Positions 11,108 to 21,714 of a DNA stretch of 64,000 bases are shown here, piece by piece. Under the pieces are notes generated by a model. It searched no databases. It was not told the origin of the DNA and saw only the letters and a program-made list of their open reading frames with translations. Origin of the DNA: Plasmodiophora brassicae (lineage: Eukaryota; Endomyxa; Phytomyxea; Plasmodiophorida; Plasmodiophoridae); the NCBI GenBank assembly GCA_039704465.1, contig JASFAU010000003.1, forward strand, positions 1,240,001 through 1,304,000, given 5' to 3'. Made by a program: the position numbers and the translations under genes. Each line of letters opens with the position of its first letter. Within the stretch, counting starts at the first letter, position 1.

Positions 11108-11905
11108 CGCCGTGGCGGATGCCGTACGGACCTGGTGCAGAAGTGTTAGGGCGTCGGTCCATATAGACGGCCTATCATTCTATAGAATCGTCATCCAACA
11201 GGCGGCTGGTCCCTGTCAGCATAATCCCAGACCGGAGCTGACCCAGTCGACTTCGCGCAACGGTACGAAGTCACAAGGACGTGGCTGGTCACTGGTCAGG
11301 AGCGCCTCCACTCGTCCGTATGTCATCATGACAATCGTTGCGGAAGTGCTAGTAGTTGGCGTCTGCGGCGCAGGTGCTGCCGGTTTCCCTTTAGTTACCC
11401 TGCTTCGCCTCCAAGGGCTCCGCATCGTGCGTAAATGCCAAATGGAAGACGTCTACAACGTCGGGGCCCGGCGAGTTGATTGGAACCGACTCATCCGAAA
11501 CTCAGCAGCACGCTGATCGTTGTAGGGAACGAGATGCTGCTGACAATATATCCCTCCTTTACATGGCTGCCCTTCAGGGACGAACGTTCTGGCCCCGCTG
11601 ACTGCTCACGTTTTCGTTCACCTCATCTGCGACAGCACGTGGTAGTGGCTAACTATGAGGCACGCAGGCGCATTGAGGTTTGGACGCCCCTGATCGGGAC
11701 AGTGCACTCCTATAAAGAGTCGATGGGCGAACAAACTCCACGCCCGTATGCTGGCCGCTCGGTCGTGGTCGTGGGCTCGTGGGTCGTGGTCGTGGGCTCG
11801 TGGCTCGGTTGCCAAGGCGACCTTTTTTGGTAATACGTTCCCGACTTTGTCAGAACGGGTTTTTGCGTGTCGTTGGCGCGTGTCATCGAGAGGTCGACGG
11901 TCACG
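11108..11905. other. Unassigned interval; one weak plus-strand frame and a short tandem repeat
   Basis: A plus-strand frame 11328-11516 (62 residues) opens with a Gly-rich hydrophobic stretch, VLVVGVCGAGAAGF, like the first strand-turn of a Rossmann fold. No continuing exon or family could be fixed, so it is not called as a gene. At about 11758-11812 a roughly 22-base unit (GTCGTGGTCGTGGGCTCGTG) occurs twice in tandem. The interval probably also holds the promoter of the V-ATPase gene. CCTATAAAGAG occurs near 11709, with no proof that it works as a TATA box. Confidence 0.35.
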
Positions 11906-12612
11906 ATGCTGTCCGTCATGCTTGCACCGACCTGTAATGAGGCAGCGCCGTTCTTCGGGTTCATGGGCGTAACGGCTGCGCTGGTATTCTCGAGTACGGT
12001 TTTGCGTAAGCCCGTCCTTGCATTCCATCTGAACGTCGTTTGAAGATCTCGGGTCCGCGTACGGGACGGCAAAGAGTGGCGTTGGGTTATCTTCCATGGG
12101 TGTCATGAATCCTCACATGGTTATTCGTAACATCATCCCAATTATCATGGCTGGTATCCTGGGTAAGAATAGCAGTGACGTGGCTCGTCCCCACCTCTGA
12201 AACTCGTCGAAGGAATTTACGGCCTCATCGTTGGTGTGATCCTGATCCAGAATGGTAATGTCGTAGGCAAGTTTTAACGGCCCTTTCGTTCTGACATCGG
12301 GGGTTGTAGTGACGACGTCTGGGTACTCGCTGTACACTGGTTTCGCGCATCTGGCATCCGGACTGTCATGTGGCCTCTCGTCGCTGGCTGCTGGCCTCGC
12401 TATCGGCGTTGTTGGCGACGCAGGTGTTCGAGCGAACGGACAGGTATGCTATCATCCAGGTAGCCAATTGCGCGTCTAAATGACATCTGCAGCAACCCCG
12501 TCTGTACGTGTCGATGATCCTGATCCTGATCTTCGCCGAAGCGCTGGGCCTATACGGTCTCATCGTTGCCATTATCCTGTCACAGAAGACGCAGACATGC
12601 ACCGGGCCGTGA
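11906..12612 (+). CDS. V-type H+-ATPase proteolipid subunit c
   Basis: Five exons. Introns at 11994-12045 (52 bases) and 12163-12212 (50 bases) are canonical. Two more follow, the last 49 bases long before QQPRLYV. The spliced protein shows all four family helices: [20 protein letters not shown], then YGTAKSGVG, then [20 protein letters not shown], then [20 protein letters not shown] and [20 protein letters not shown]. The glutamate in the last helix (FAEALG) is the proton-carrying residue. The subunit forms the rotor ring that acidifies vacuoles and endosomes. Two in-frame ATGs (11906, 11918) are both plausible starts. A long minus-strand frame over the first exon is a shadow. Confidence 0.92.
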
Positions 12613-12818
12613 AACCTTCCTTTTCCTCTAGCGAATGGTCGCCCACGTGTGACGGTATCCCAACAATAAACACCTGCTCTTACGGTCTGTTCACCGCTCA
12701 GGTCACCACGTGTCTCGAACAAATACGGCTACGTCTCAACTTGAAGGATGAAGTGTCAGTGGGTCACACGACAGACTGTTTATAGAAGTAGGTGAACGGG
12801 AAGGTCTGAGAGCGCACA

Positions 12819-13874
12819 TCACTTCGGGGACAGCAATCCGTGGGCCAAAGACAGGAACGCCTTCAGGAACGATGCCACAATGGGTAGACCCCAGTGAGAA
12901 GTTGACGTCAGATGCACCTTGTCGAAACCTGTACGCGCAGCTGCCTCTCGAACAAGAAGCTCGAAATCCGATTCCACATGCGCGTCCTTGCGCTGCATAG
13001 CATCAGCGATCTGTGCAAGTGTACGACCTTGAGCGACGGCTTGCTGCACAAAGAACGAGCACAGCACGTAGGTGACGATGCTTTCGTGCTGGACGCCGGC
13101 CGCAATCAGAACGGGAATGTCCCTAATCGGCTGCAAAGACGCGACATAGCACCGGGTCTCTTCTGAGAACGGCACCGACGCTTGACGCCACGATGACCAG
13201 CAGAAATAGATGTCGTCGAGCTGCCGCCAGCTGGGCAGGCAATAGCCGTGATCGATCGGAATCAGCCGATGGAGGCCGCCTACTTCACGCGACAACAGCA
13301 GGTTTCCTTCATGCCTGTCCATGTTGGCGATGCGCAGGTCGAGCAGGCCGATGCGATGAATGTTATCAGCGTCGAACAGGCCCGTGCCGAACTCCTCACA
13401 GGAACCTTCATGGTCGACGTACCGTTGCAGGCTGCCGAACTCCTTCATATGCCGATCAGGGAGCTGGACATCCGCAACCAGGGCACGCGTCTCTGGGACG
13501 CCAGCGAATCCACCATGATCCACGAGGAATGCGGCAACTTCTTTCGAACAGGATTCCCCACGAGCCGCGCCTGACTTCAACGCTTGGCCCGCTTTCTGCG
13601 CCTCCTCGCTTCGCGGCTTGAATACCCATTCAGGATCGCAATCGCAGTTGACGGATGTGTTCAGGGCGTAAGCGCCAGACAGCCCAGCCTCCGAGCCATC
13701 GATGCGACGGCCATGGAACTTGGCGGGCGACAGAGGCGCCATACAGGCGGAAAGCGCACCGCTTGCAATGAGATGGTCGACGAGCGTCGCCGACTTAGCC
13801 GCCGGCTTGACGCGCGCGCTGATCACAACGAGATCGGTCGCACCGACCATGATTGTCACCTCGAGACCGCCCAT
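12819..13874 (-). CDS. Phosphatidylinositol 4-kinase gamma-like kinase
   Basis: An intronless catalytic region close to plant-type PI4K-gamma. Landmarks are GLSGAYAL (glycine-rich part), EWVFKPRSEEA (ATP-binding Lys), KEVAAFLVDHGGFAGVP, IGLLDLRIANMDRHEGNLLL (catalytic loop, DRHxGN), LIPIDHGYCLPS (IDHG in place of DFG) and VPFSEETRCYVASLQPIRD. Family members phosphorylate phosphatidylinositol or, in some plant members, proteins. ATG 13874 is the first ATG. The frame stays open to about 13943, where a branch-like CTAAAT and CAG suggest an upstream exon, so the N terminus is uncertain. No ubiquitin-like N-terminal domain was seen. Confidence 0.85.
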   Translation of the reverse strand: MGGLEVTIMVGATDLVVISARVKPAAKSATLVDHLIASGALSACMAPLSPAKFHGRRIDGSEAGLSGAYALNTSVNCDCDPEWVFKPRSEEAQKAGQALKSGAARGESCSKEVAAFLVDHGGFAGVPETRALVADVQLPDRHMKEFGSLQRYVDHEGSCEEFGTGLFDADNIHRIGLLDLRIANMDRHEGNLLLSREVGGLHRLIPIDHGYCLPSWRQLDDIYFCWSSWRQASVPFSEETRCYVASLQPIRDIPVLIAAGVQHESIVTYVLCSFFVQQAVAQGRTLAQIADAMQRKDAHVESDFELLVREAAARTGFDKVHLTSTSHWGLPIVASFLKAFLSLAHGLLSPK

Positions 13875-14341
13875 GGCGACGCTTGTCGCTCCCACATGCT
13901 TAGACGCGCCCCATGCTTCCGCGTCACCCTCGCACGCTGACACCGTCGTGAATCGATTTAGCTTCGTGACCTCCGCCGCACCGCTCCCGATCAGTAGAAT
14001 CGTGTCGCGCCCTCGGGGAACGTGTTAACACACTGACTGGGTGACCTAATCTTAGCTCGCGTACAGTGGCGCGCGGCACTGCTCCCACGTCACACCCGAT
14101 AATGGATTCGGCGGAATGTTCTGCCACGCGACCGCGGTCGTGCGTACCGTACCGTGCCGCCGAATCGTTTGAAGGCGCGCTGCCAAACCACCAGGATATG
14201 GACCCGCACGGCCTGTATCTCCGACGCACTGCCCTTTAAGAACGTGTGCAAGGATCTGGAGGCCGCACCGGACCCATCACCGGCCGCGTTCTAGAACGGT
14301 GACGCATTCTAGATACGGGTGACGTATGCTATGTGGCAAGT

Positions 14342-14605
14342 ATGCGCGAACTCTGGGAAGATTACAAGGCGTTGAGTGCAGACCTCACTCAGCGACGCCT
14401 ACCATCGATCTCAACGGAACGGTGGTCGCCTGGGCCATACTACTTGACGGATACCAGGTATCAATACACGTTTGTTATCGGTACAATGACATGCTCCATG
14501 ACCATGTCCGATCTCACGCGTCCGGCCTTCGCCGTACCGCTTGTCGGCCCGTCATCAGCACCTGTTGCTTCGCCACAGTATGGAATGGTGCTAAGTATAC
14601 GTTGA
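14342..14605 (+). CDS. Short hypothetical protein
   Basis: An 87-residue frame starting MRELWEDYKALSADLTQRR, with a helical acidic/basic start and an aromatic middle (RWSPGPYYLTDTRYQY). GTATCA at about 14458 could be a splice donor, so the second half may be intronic. No family is recognised. It precedes the makorin-like gene by about 175 bases on the same strand. It is listed because its first half looks coding. The exon structure is unresolved. Confidence 0.3.
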   Translation: MRELWEDYKALSADLTQRRLPSISTERWSPGPYYLTDTRYQYTFVIGTMTCSMTMSDLTRPAFAVPLVGPSSAPVASPQYGMVLSIR

Positions 14606-14780
14606 CCGAGGGCGCTGTATTGTGACCATGGCTCGCAAGAGGACACCCAAGGAATGCCTTCTCGAACCAAGGGGGTTGGGTTGATCAGCGTCAACTACCA
14701 GTCGGAGGTGGTTTGATCTGCAACTTGACAAATCGTCTACCGGCGGCACGGCGCGGCGTTGCGGAGTGCGTCCCGGCGGA

Positions 14781-15767
14781 ATGCAGCGGCAAGGGCCAAG
14801 TGGGCGCCGAGCTAACCGTCGGAATAGTCCGCCGCTATTCGGGGACGACGAGCGTCGAAGTGCGGCATCGGACCGCCGTCGTCGCCGTGCGCAGCATCGC
14901 CCGTTCGCCATGCTGTGTCGATTCGCAGGCAAGTGCCGCAATGGGGACGCATGCCCATTCAAACATGATGCTCGACAGGCCGAGATTTGTCCATTCAATG
15001 TTCGTATGCCCTCGACCTTGATGGTCCTGTTAACTCATGGTTTTGATCGCCAATTTCAGCTCGCTGGACAATGCTCGTTTGGACAGCAATGCAAACGCGT
15101 TCATGGCGAGATGTGCCCAATCTGTTTCCTGCCTGCCTTGCATCCATTTAACACGGCTGCTGCCGAGCAGCATGTCTCCACCTGTAATGGGCCCCCGGCT
15201 GCCACCTCCTCTGTCTCTTTAGAATGCGCAATCTGCTTCGACACTATCGTGCATCAGCGAATCGGCCTCCTCACCCACTGCGATCATATTTTCTGTAAGC
15301 TCGTCATATAGGTTCTCGTTCGCTGTTTCTCAAGCGGCGTTGCAGGTCTCGACTGTATTCGGAAGTGGAGATCGACTCGTGATCCGGACCGCAGAGAGGG
15401 GACCGGACTGTATCGCCAGTGCCCTCTGTGTCGGACTACGTCACCGTTCGTGATTCCGTCGATGTTTTATGTGACGGGTGAGGCGAAACGAGAGCTGATT
15501 GACCGATACGTCGAGAAGTTGAAGATGATACCGTGCAAGTATGAGAGAGGTGGTGGCGAGTGCCGAGCGCAAACGCATTGCATGTATAAGCATACGAAGC
15601 CACCCACGCGTCACCGGCTTCGCAGTCGGCGGACCAGGGATCAGCTGGACCAGGCTCTAGAAATGCTGAGTCTGCTCCTGGAGTCTCTGGACGAACGCGA
15701 CATATCAGTACTGACGTCCACCCTCTGGCACAGCAGTGATGTCGACGATGACGACGGCTACTACTGA
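14781..15767 (+). CDS. Makorin-like CCCH and RING E3 ubiquitin ligase
   Basis: Three exons, introns at 15000-15059 (60 bases) and 15295-15345 (51 bases). The protein has CCCH fingers in makorin order: CRFAGKCRNGDACPFKHD, then LAGQCSFGQQCKRVHG, a makorin-type Cys-His segment (CPICFLPALHPF), a RING (CAICFDTIVHQR, HCDHIFCLDCIRKWR, CPLCR) and a last CCCH finger (CKYERGGGECRAQTHCMYKH). Makorins are RNA-binding E3 ligases. The RING spans the second splice junction, which supports the intron call. The N terminus is Arg-rich and disordered. The C-terminal tail is helical and ends in an acidic run. Confidence 0.9.
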
Positions 15768-15805
15768 TTACGAAACCTCGCGAAATCTGACAATATATGC
15801 GGCCG

Positions 15806-17124
15806 TTATTGGTATTCATAGTACTTGCGCGTTACTACAATGACGTTGCGTTGACGAAATTTGTCAGCCAACTCGTCCGGGCAGGTGAACACGTGCAGTT
15901 GCTGAAGTCGATGACAATGGCCCAGGATGGCGAACAACGATACACTCGTAACGCCCTCGCACATCCGAAGATTAAGGTCCTCCAGCAGCGTGCAACCTTG
16001 GGCTATCCGGGTGACTGATGAGTCTGTGATACTTGATATGCGGCACAGGGCAAGCTTTCTCAGCTGGGACAAGGAGGCAATCGTCGCAATAGCTTCGTCC
16101 GAGAAGTTCCCGAACGACAGTTCCAACGTTTGCAACTGCAAGCACGATCGAGAAAGGGCGAGGAGCGATCGATCGGTCAGGCGCGGCATGTAGCATAACT
16201 CGAGCTCCAGAAGTGATTCGGATGCCGTCACGAGGGGGATGATACCGAGATCGGAGACATACCGACACATATCCAGGTAGCATGAACGAAGCCCACTGAT
16301 CCCTGCATCTTCACAATCAGAACGCAGTACCAGCGATTGGAAGGGGAATAATCTCACGGGAAACAAGGTCATCATTTACCCAGGTGCAGGCAGTGAGATC
16401 TATTGATTTTACGTTTGCACGAGCGACGAGGACAGCGTCAGATAGGTCATATTCAGTCGAGCTCAGATCCAAATGAAACAAACGCGAGCACGCCCTGAGA
16501 AGAGCTAAGACTATGACAGAGGAGTTCGTCCTCAAGCGACGGAGGTCCAGCCGTCTCATCGCGGTATGCGGGTTAAACTCTACAATCAGTATTTAGAGGC
16601 TGTCATAAAACAGAAAGGAACTGCAGGACCTGGGAGTTCGCCTGCACCGTCCACAAACGTGCACTTCTCCAGAATGAGAGTATGGACACGGGGACACGAT
16701 TTAAGCACAGCCGAAAGACACGGGACCGATACTGCCGTCTCAGAGAGACATAAATACTCGAGAAGTGGGCATCGATGAGCTGCGAGGACCCCAAATTGGC
16801 CGCTGTTGTTAACCGTCTTCATGAAATGATTATGGATCCCTCCTATGTGATATTTCAGCATCAGGAATTGGTAACCTCAGACGCAATGCACGAACCAATA
16901 TCAACGTGCTTCCAGAGCGACGCCTTGAACGATAAGTCTTTCCACGACTGTGACACTAGCGACGTTTTGGCAAGGTCTACTGGGCTCAGCATGCGGCATA
17001 TCTACTTTCAGTTTGAGATGGCGCACGACAATAAGCACTCTGGCCCAGGGGCGGCTCACTTCAACCATCAGCGCTGTCGGCAACTGCCCCAAAGGATCCA
17101 CTTCTGCCAGTATCGCATACATAG
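15806..17124 (-). other. Domain segment: F-box and leucine-rich repeats (FBXL-type)
   Basis: Introns at 17002-17059 (58) and 16843-16895 (53) produce a textbook F-box: LPTALMVEICRMLSPVDLAK followed by TSLVSQSWKDLSF and LWKHVDIGG. Leucine-rich repeats follow through two more introns: CPLLEYLCLSET, CPRVHTLILEKC, CSRLFHLDLSSTEY, CLQLQTLELSFGNFSDEAIA, LRKLALCRISSITDSSV, CTLLEDLNLRMCEGVTSVS, and the end CHRLQQLHVF. FBXL proteins use the F-box to bind SKP1 in SCF ubiquitin ligases and the LRR to bind substrate. It may be a free-standing gene starting at ATG 17122 or the C-terminal part of the kinase-cyclin protein. Confidence 0.85.
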
Positions 17125-19215
17125 CTGGAGACAAGAGTTATTGAAGACAAGCACAATGAATATTGTGCACACGTACGCATTGCAGATCTTGGGGTGGCTA
17201 TCTCTCTCGAAACATTGGGAAACCGAGCCTGAGCAATCAACGAGCATGAGAGGTCGGATGCGAACCTACCCTGAGCGATGGGGGACATACTTTCACGGCA
17301 TAAAGGTCGTACCGCCCACTATCGGAATGCGCAAGTTCATGGAGCTTGAGGAGGTGTGATATGCAGACCGCGACCGATTGATCTTTGACGATCATCGCTG
17401 AGCTATCGGGCATAGAACAACTGCTTTGCTCGTTTCCCGATCGTCGTGCCTCACACCTGCCTGTGAGCCGGCCGGGCGAACAGTCTTCGTACTCTTTGAT
17501 GTACGGATCCAAAACATCACTCTTCTGAACATCAGTTCCAGGAAAGAGGCAAGAGTCAGTCGCGCACATACCATGCTGTCAGAAGGAAGCTGAGACAATT
17601 GTCGAATGGTACACATAATGGCAAGCGCAACCAGTTCTGGATCATCGCCGAACGGATCAGGCCCGTCGACCTGATAAAGCGGTTAGCAATTGCGCCAGTA
17701 ATTCATGAGATGCGACTGAACCATAGACAGCTGCAAGAAGTATAAGGATAGGTCGCGGGACACGGAGCAAGTCGTCGATGTAATCGCATGGAAATATCGC
17801 AGGTAGTTCAAAGGCGTCACGTAAGGGAAATGGCAGCGACAAGAGTTGATGATTGCTATTTCGCGTTGCTGGATGTCTTGACACGTCAGACGATCGCACG
17901 CGTATGACGACAAAGCGGCAATGGTCAGCGGAGGCGAGTGGCTTGACAGTTTGGTTGAGAGTAGCAAACATGTTTCACCGTCAAGTTGGGGGTCGCTTGA
18001 TCTCTTGTCATCGCCTAGGCTGTCGAAAAGATATGCGCAAGTAAACATAGGCGTGCAGCCTAGTTTGACACTACAGCTTCACGTAAGATAATCGAAGTTC
18101 GAGACATGAAACAATATGCCAACTCTTCGGCTAGATCAATCAGCCAGCTTAGAAGCAGACGTCGATTCTTGGCAAGCTTCTTCGCCTGCTTTTCTCGCCT
18201 CCATCTCGCACGGCCGAGGTTGCGGTACTGACGCTTAAAGGATGCCCGCAGCCGGGTCATAATGACCATATTCGTGAGCTTAGCATCGTTGCAGAGATTT
18301 GTACTCCCGTCACGGGTTTGACGAAGAACATCGAAGTACGAATGGGCAAGAACAGCGCCGACGGTTAACCGCTTTGTTGGCGTGATGACAAGGAGTTTCT
18401 TTATGCAACCATAAGTTAGTGGTGGCCTTCCCATACTGGACATAGTTCACGTACCTGGATAAGGTCTAAAGCACACTGATCGGGGACAGTAACGCTCTGC
18501 ATTCTTTTCCCCTCCCAATGAGGCAACCGCGAGGAGTAACCAGGGAGATCCTCAACCCCAGGCCAGGTGTCGGGAGTCGGTGTACCGAGCGTCCTGCGAA
18601 GCTGTTACTAAAGTTCGCATCCGATGACGTAGGGAACTTACGAAAACTGCCTTATCAATAGCGCGAACGAGGATCTGTCGCCAGGCGATCCGTCACCGAA
18701 CGGAGCGCCGCGACCATGAAATTCGTACAAAAGGCACCTTTCCAATGTAAGTTGCACATTACGCAGGTAGAGGTGATCGCAAACCCCAGTTTCCACAGAT
18801 CCGTAAACCCTGTTGATGTCCCGCTTCCTAACAGTTGCTCCGGCGCCGACCAATCAGAATATGCTCCGTCTGTCAACAATCATAAATGAAATACGTAGCC
18901 AAAACGCGGCGATGTACGATACCGACATTCGTCATCGTCCCAGCTGACCAGCTTAGACGATACGCTTGCAAATGTTTCGAGCACAGCAGTAGTAATCGTC
19001 AGTCGAGTGCTATGCCGCTCGACGAGACTTTTGGCAAGGTGGCCACGAAATATGGCGCTAGGCGGGACAATAAACGACATGGTATTGCTTCGTCTGTGGA
19101 ACCTGCGTCAACCTCAGGGGCACTGATCCGTAATAGACGATCGAGCACACCCACCAGTCCATCAAAGCGACTATTTGGAAGACCCACAGACGGATCCAAA
19201 TTGGATCAATTGCAT
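15806..19215 (-). CDS. Predicted CDK-like kinase / cyclin / F-box / LRR fusion protein
   Basis: One minus-strand chain of exons stays in frame through about a dozen short introns. A CDK-type C-lobe is followed in the same uninterrupted exon (18113-18398) by the first helix of a cyclin box. The cyclin ends YDLYAVKARFPNVSREIA. A canonical 52-base intron at 17125-17176 joins this in frame to an F-box and then leucine-rich repeats ending at 15806. Kinase to cyclin is directly supported. Cyclin to F-box depends on that intron. If it is not spliced, the cyclin protein stops at 17061 and a separate F-box gene starts at ATG 17122, with a 62-base overlap. The 5' end is uncertain (ATG 19215 is a candidate). 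Confidence 0.65.
17177..18398 (-). other. Domain segment: two-fold cyclin
   Basis: The cyclin box begins NRRLLLSWLIDLAEELAYC and continues across the 53-base intron 18060-18112 to TPMFTCAYLFDSLG, then ETCLLLSTKLSSHSPPLT, then DIQQREIAIINSCRCHFP and YVTPLNYL, matching the A/B-type cyclin fold. The second fold continues across introns 17671-17721 (51 bases, branch TTGCTAAC) and 17525-17571 (47), with ELVALAIMCTIRQL and the cyclin-B-like end SGRYDLYAVKARF. An intron at 17229-17290 (62) lies near the end. The basic linker before the box (RRQ/KQAKKLAKN) could be a nuclear signal. Confidence 0.8.
18113..19215 (-). other. Domain segment: CDK-type protein kinase (N-lobe degenerate or unresolved)
   Basis: Introns at 18399-18454 (56), 18594-18641 (48) and 18738-18784 (47) bring together YSDWSAPEQLLGSGT (APE motif), DLWKLGCLLYEFHGRGAPFG, then LIRQFSTLGTPTPDTWPGVE, then LPHWEGKRMQ, then LDLIQKLLVITPTKRLTVG and AHSYF. 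GTP.xxWPGV and PTKRLT are diagnostic of the CDK/MAPK group. Upstream of 18880 only fragments are seen: an alpha-C-like CRLLSRLAPYFVATLPKV, and VGIVHRRVLATYF, which would replace HRD by HRR. No DFG was found. The segment may be a pseudokinase, or the N-lobe exons may have been misread. Confidence 0.6.
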
Positions 19216-19618
19216 CTTCCTGAACGCAGGGTTTAACAGAAACTCAGAAACACACTGGACCACATCGTACGATGGGGATCTCCGCCTTGGATTTCTTCCG
19301 CCAGAACAAGCAAGCTCCACCGGCATCTGAGACCGTGACGTCAGTCGGCCCAGACGCCGATGTCCTTGACAGCTCTAGAGCTCGCAGCAGCGGCGCCGGG
19401 TACCCACTGGCGTCGACAACGCCGTCGATGTGGCGGCGAACCCCGCCTTCGACAACGTCGTCGCGCACAGCTCCCGTCATGCCGTTTTGCAGTGTGAGCT
19501 GGCAGGACCCGGGCCGGCCGGGTCTGTTACCAGCCCGTCGTGTAACGCTACGCACGCAGAGCAGCTAGGCAGTCGCTTCACTCAGCAGCAGATAATGACG
19601 TTTTACTGCTGCTGGTGT
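19216..19618. other. Interval between the kinase-cyclin and vWD genes
   Basis: About 400 bases lying between the probable start of the kinase-cyclin gene and the stop of the vWD gene. A 98-residue plus-strand frame (19272-19568, beginning MGISALDFFRQNKQAPPASE) is open, but it has no recognisable domain and competes with open frames in other phases. I do not call it as a gene. Confidence 0.3.
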
Positions 19619-21714
19619 TTACGAGACGACAATCATAGGCGCGTCAAGGTCGAAGCGGACCTTGAGGTGGTCGTCCGTGATGGTGTGGCCGCCTACTGGT
19701 TTGACGTTGCTGGCCAGGTTGACGTTGGAGTCGGTGGCGCCGGAGCCATCGGCTGACGAGGACGACGAGCTCTCGGACGGCGAGCTTGTGGTCGGCGAGC
19801 TCGGCATGGGCTTGGCGGCGGCACCCGTAAACTTGATCGGGCGCGGTTGCAGAGCGGGAACGAGCGGAGCGCTCGTTACGAGTGGCACCACGTACTTCAG
19901 CTGGTATGTGACACCTGACCCTGCAGGGATGTCGAGAGCCTTCACCGTTACATGCTGCTGCATGATGGCCGTCACCGAGAAGTTCGACGGAACAGAGGGC
20001 GACGTCTGAGGACCAGGGGCCGACGTTGCAGGGGCCGACGTTGCAGGAGCCGACGTTGCAGGAGCCGATGTTGCAGGGGCCGACGTCGCAGGGGCGGAAG
20101 TGTTCAACGTGACCACAGGAGGCATAGTCTTGTGCTTGAGGTAAGCAATCATGTTGACCGATGCGGACTTCTCCATGCCAGGACCCAATGACTTGTCGTA
20201 AACGCAGTTCTCGACGAATCCACCGAAGAGCGGGTCGCTGTCGATCATCTCCTTCGGCTGACCGCACAGACAGGCAGTGACAACCTGTAGAGCAATGTCA
20301 TGAACAAGGATGCCTCAGGCCGACGGTGAGACTCTATACCTTCTTAAGAACGACTTCGCTCTCGAAGCAAGGATGTTGCACCTAGCAAGCAATGCACCGT
20401 GAGAAGGAGATATGGAATTACAGAGCATCACTTACGACAATAGATTCGTTGCACTGCTTGACTGGAGGAGGCGGCACTGTGGGAGGCGCGTACGTCGGCG
20501 CCGGCCTGTGTCAGCTGTTAGCATATAACGATTTGGAACGAGAAGGCGGATCCTACGTTGGTTGTGGTGTGGGCTGTGGCGTCGGCTGAGGAGTTGGTGC
20601 AGGTGTCGGCGCTGGCGTTGGAGCGGGGGTCGGTGCAGGCGTTGGCGCAGGCGTCGGTGCTGGCGTGGGCTTCGGCGTCGGTGCAGGCGTAGGGCCTGGA
20701 GTGGGTTTTGGCGTTGGCGCAGGCGTTGGTGCAGGCGTGGGCGCGGGCGTTGGAGCCGGAGTAGGTGCTGGCGTTGGCGCCGGTGTCGGCTTTGGAGTGG
20801 GCGCTGGCGTTGGCATCGGAGTAGGCGCTGGTGTCGGTGGGCACCCTGCATTCTGGTGCGATATCGCACCACCCGCCTTGTAAGTGTCGAAATCTTTGGG
20901 CACCTGCTGACGGCTACCCGTGCAAGACCCACACAGGCCACTGCAGGTGTTGACGTCAGGCGCGTGCTGATTTCAAGGTCATCGACTGAGCACACACGGT
21001 TGTCTCGAGGCCACACTTACCACAACAAACATTTCAGGGCCGCAATCGATTTGCATGGGCGTATTCCCGGACATGAACTTGATACTGGCGACAGAGATGG
21101 ACTGGTCCCACTGGTTGATGTCCTTCGCCGTGTCGACACTGATCTTCATTTTCGGGTCGACATTCTTCTTAACCCAGTCACTCATCTCGCTGAGCGCCAG
21201 TTTGTGACCTGACGTGGGCAACGTCGTTAGCATTGTCTCTTCGTATCGCGGTACCAAGGACAGACCGTTGATCGTGGCGTGCTGCTTGTCAGCTTGCGTA
21301 GCGGTAGTCATCACAAATGTACACCCTTCTCGGGTAATCTGAATGTTGCAGTAGTCGACGTGTGTGAACTGAGGCTCTTTGCCATACATAGGGTTCTCGT
21401 CCGTCTAAAGAGACTGTCAGCGCGATCCGAATAAATAGCACTGGAACTTACGCGAGGAAAGCTCTGCTGGACCTGAAGAAGGACGTCCTCCGACTGGAAC
21501 CCGACAAACAGGCCCTCCCACTGGAAATCGTAACGAGTCTTTTGGTCACACATTCTGGCGTAGCGGCGTCAACCTGATGTTTGGTATCGCGTAGAGATGC
21601 AAATGGAACGTACATGTAATGGGGGTCTCCCGCACCCGAACAGTAGCACCCAGCATCGGTGACAGCTGCTCCTAGAAGAAGCGCAATGGTCAATTTCAAA
21701 GGCACGAACAACAT
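19619..21714 (-). CDS. Secreted von Willebrand factor D-like domain protein with Pro/Thr stalk
   Basis: Seven exons with introns of about 47-59 bases. The signal peptide [17 protein letters not shown] is followed by [20 protein letters not shown] and [12 protein letters not shown], the opening of a vWD domain. Later come a strand-rich middle, [12 protein letters not shown], and [19 protein letters not shown] (cf. LCGLCGNFNG). A long Pro-Thr-Ala repeat follows, then a Cys-containing stretch ([20 protein letters not shown]8-like), APATS repeats and a Ser-rich end. The repeats look like O-glycosylated stalks, so an extracellular adhesive or wall protein is likely. No transmembrane helix is visible at the C terminus. 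A tiny 42-base exon ([14 protein letters not shown]) is inferred. Confidence 0.8.
20015..20096. repeat. 15-base tandem repeat in the vWD-protein gene
   Basis: About five copies of a unit like GGGGCCGACGTTGCA, encoding SAPAT repeats on the minus strand. Single-base differences between units keep the frame, as expected of a coding minisatellite. Confidence 0.85.
20582..20845. repeat. Imperfect tandem repeat encoding a Pro/Thr/Ala stalk
   Basis: A roughly 12-base unit of the kind GGCGTTGGCGCA repeats across about 260 bases. On the minus strand it encodes [13 protein letters not shown] runs with occasional Lys, Met, Gly and Gln. Synonymous variation among units is common, so selection on the peptide rather than recent slippage is likely. 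Confidence 0.85.

Noticed and set aside
11618..12106. Minus-strand frame of 162 codons
   Set aside because: It runs antisense to the first two exons of the V-ATPase proteolipid gene, whose spliced plus-strand product matches the family along its full length.
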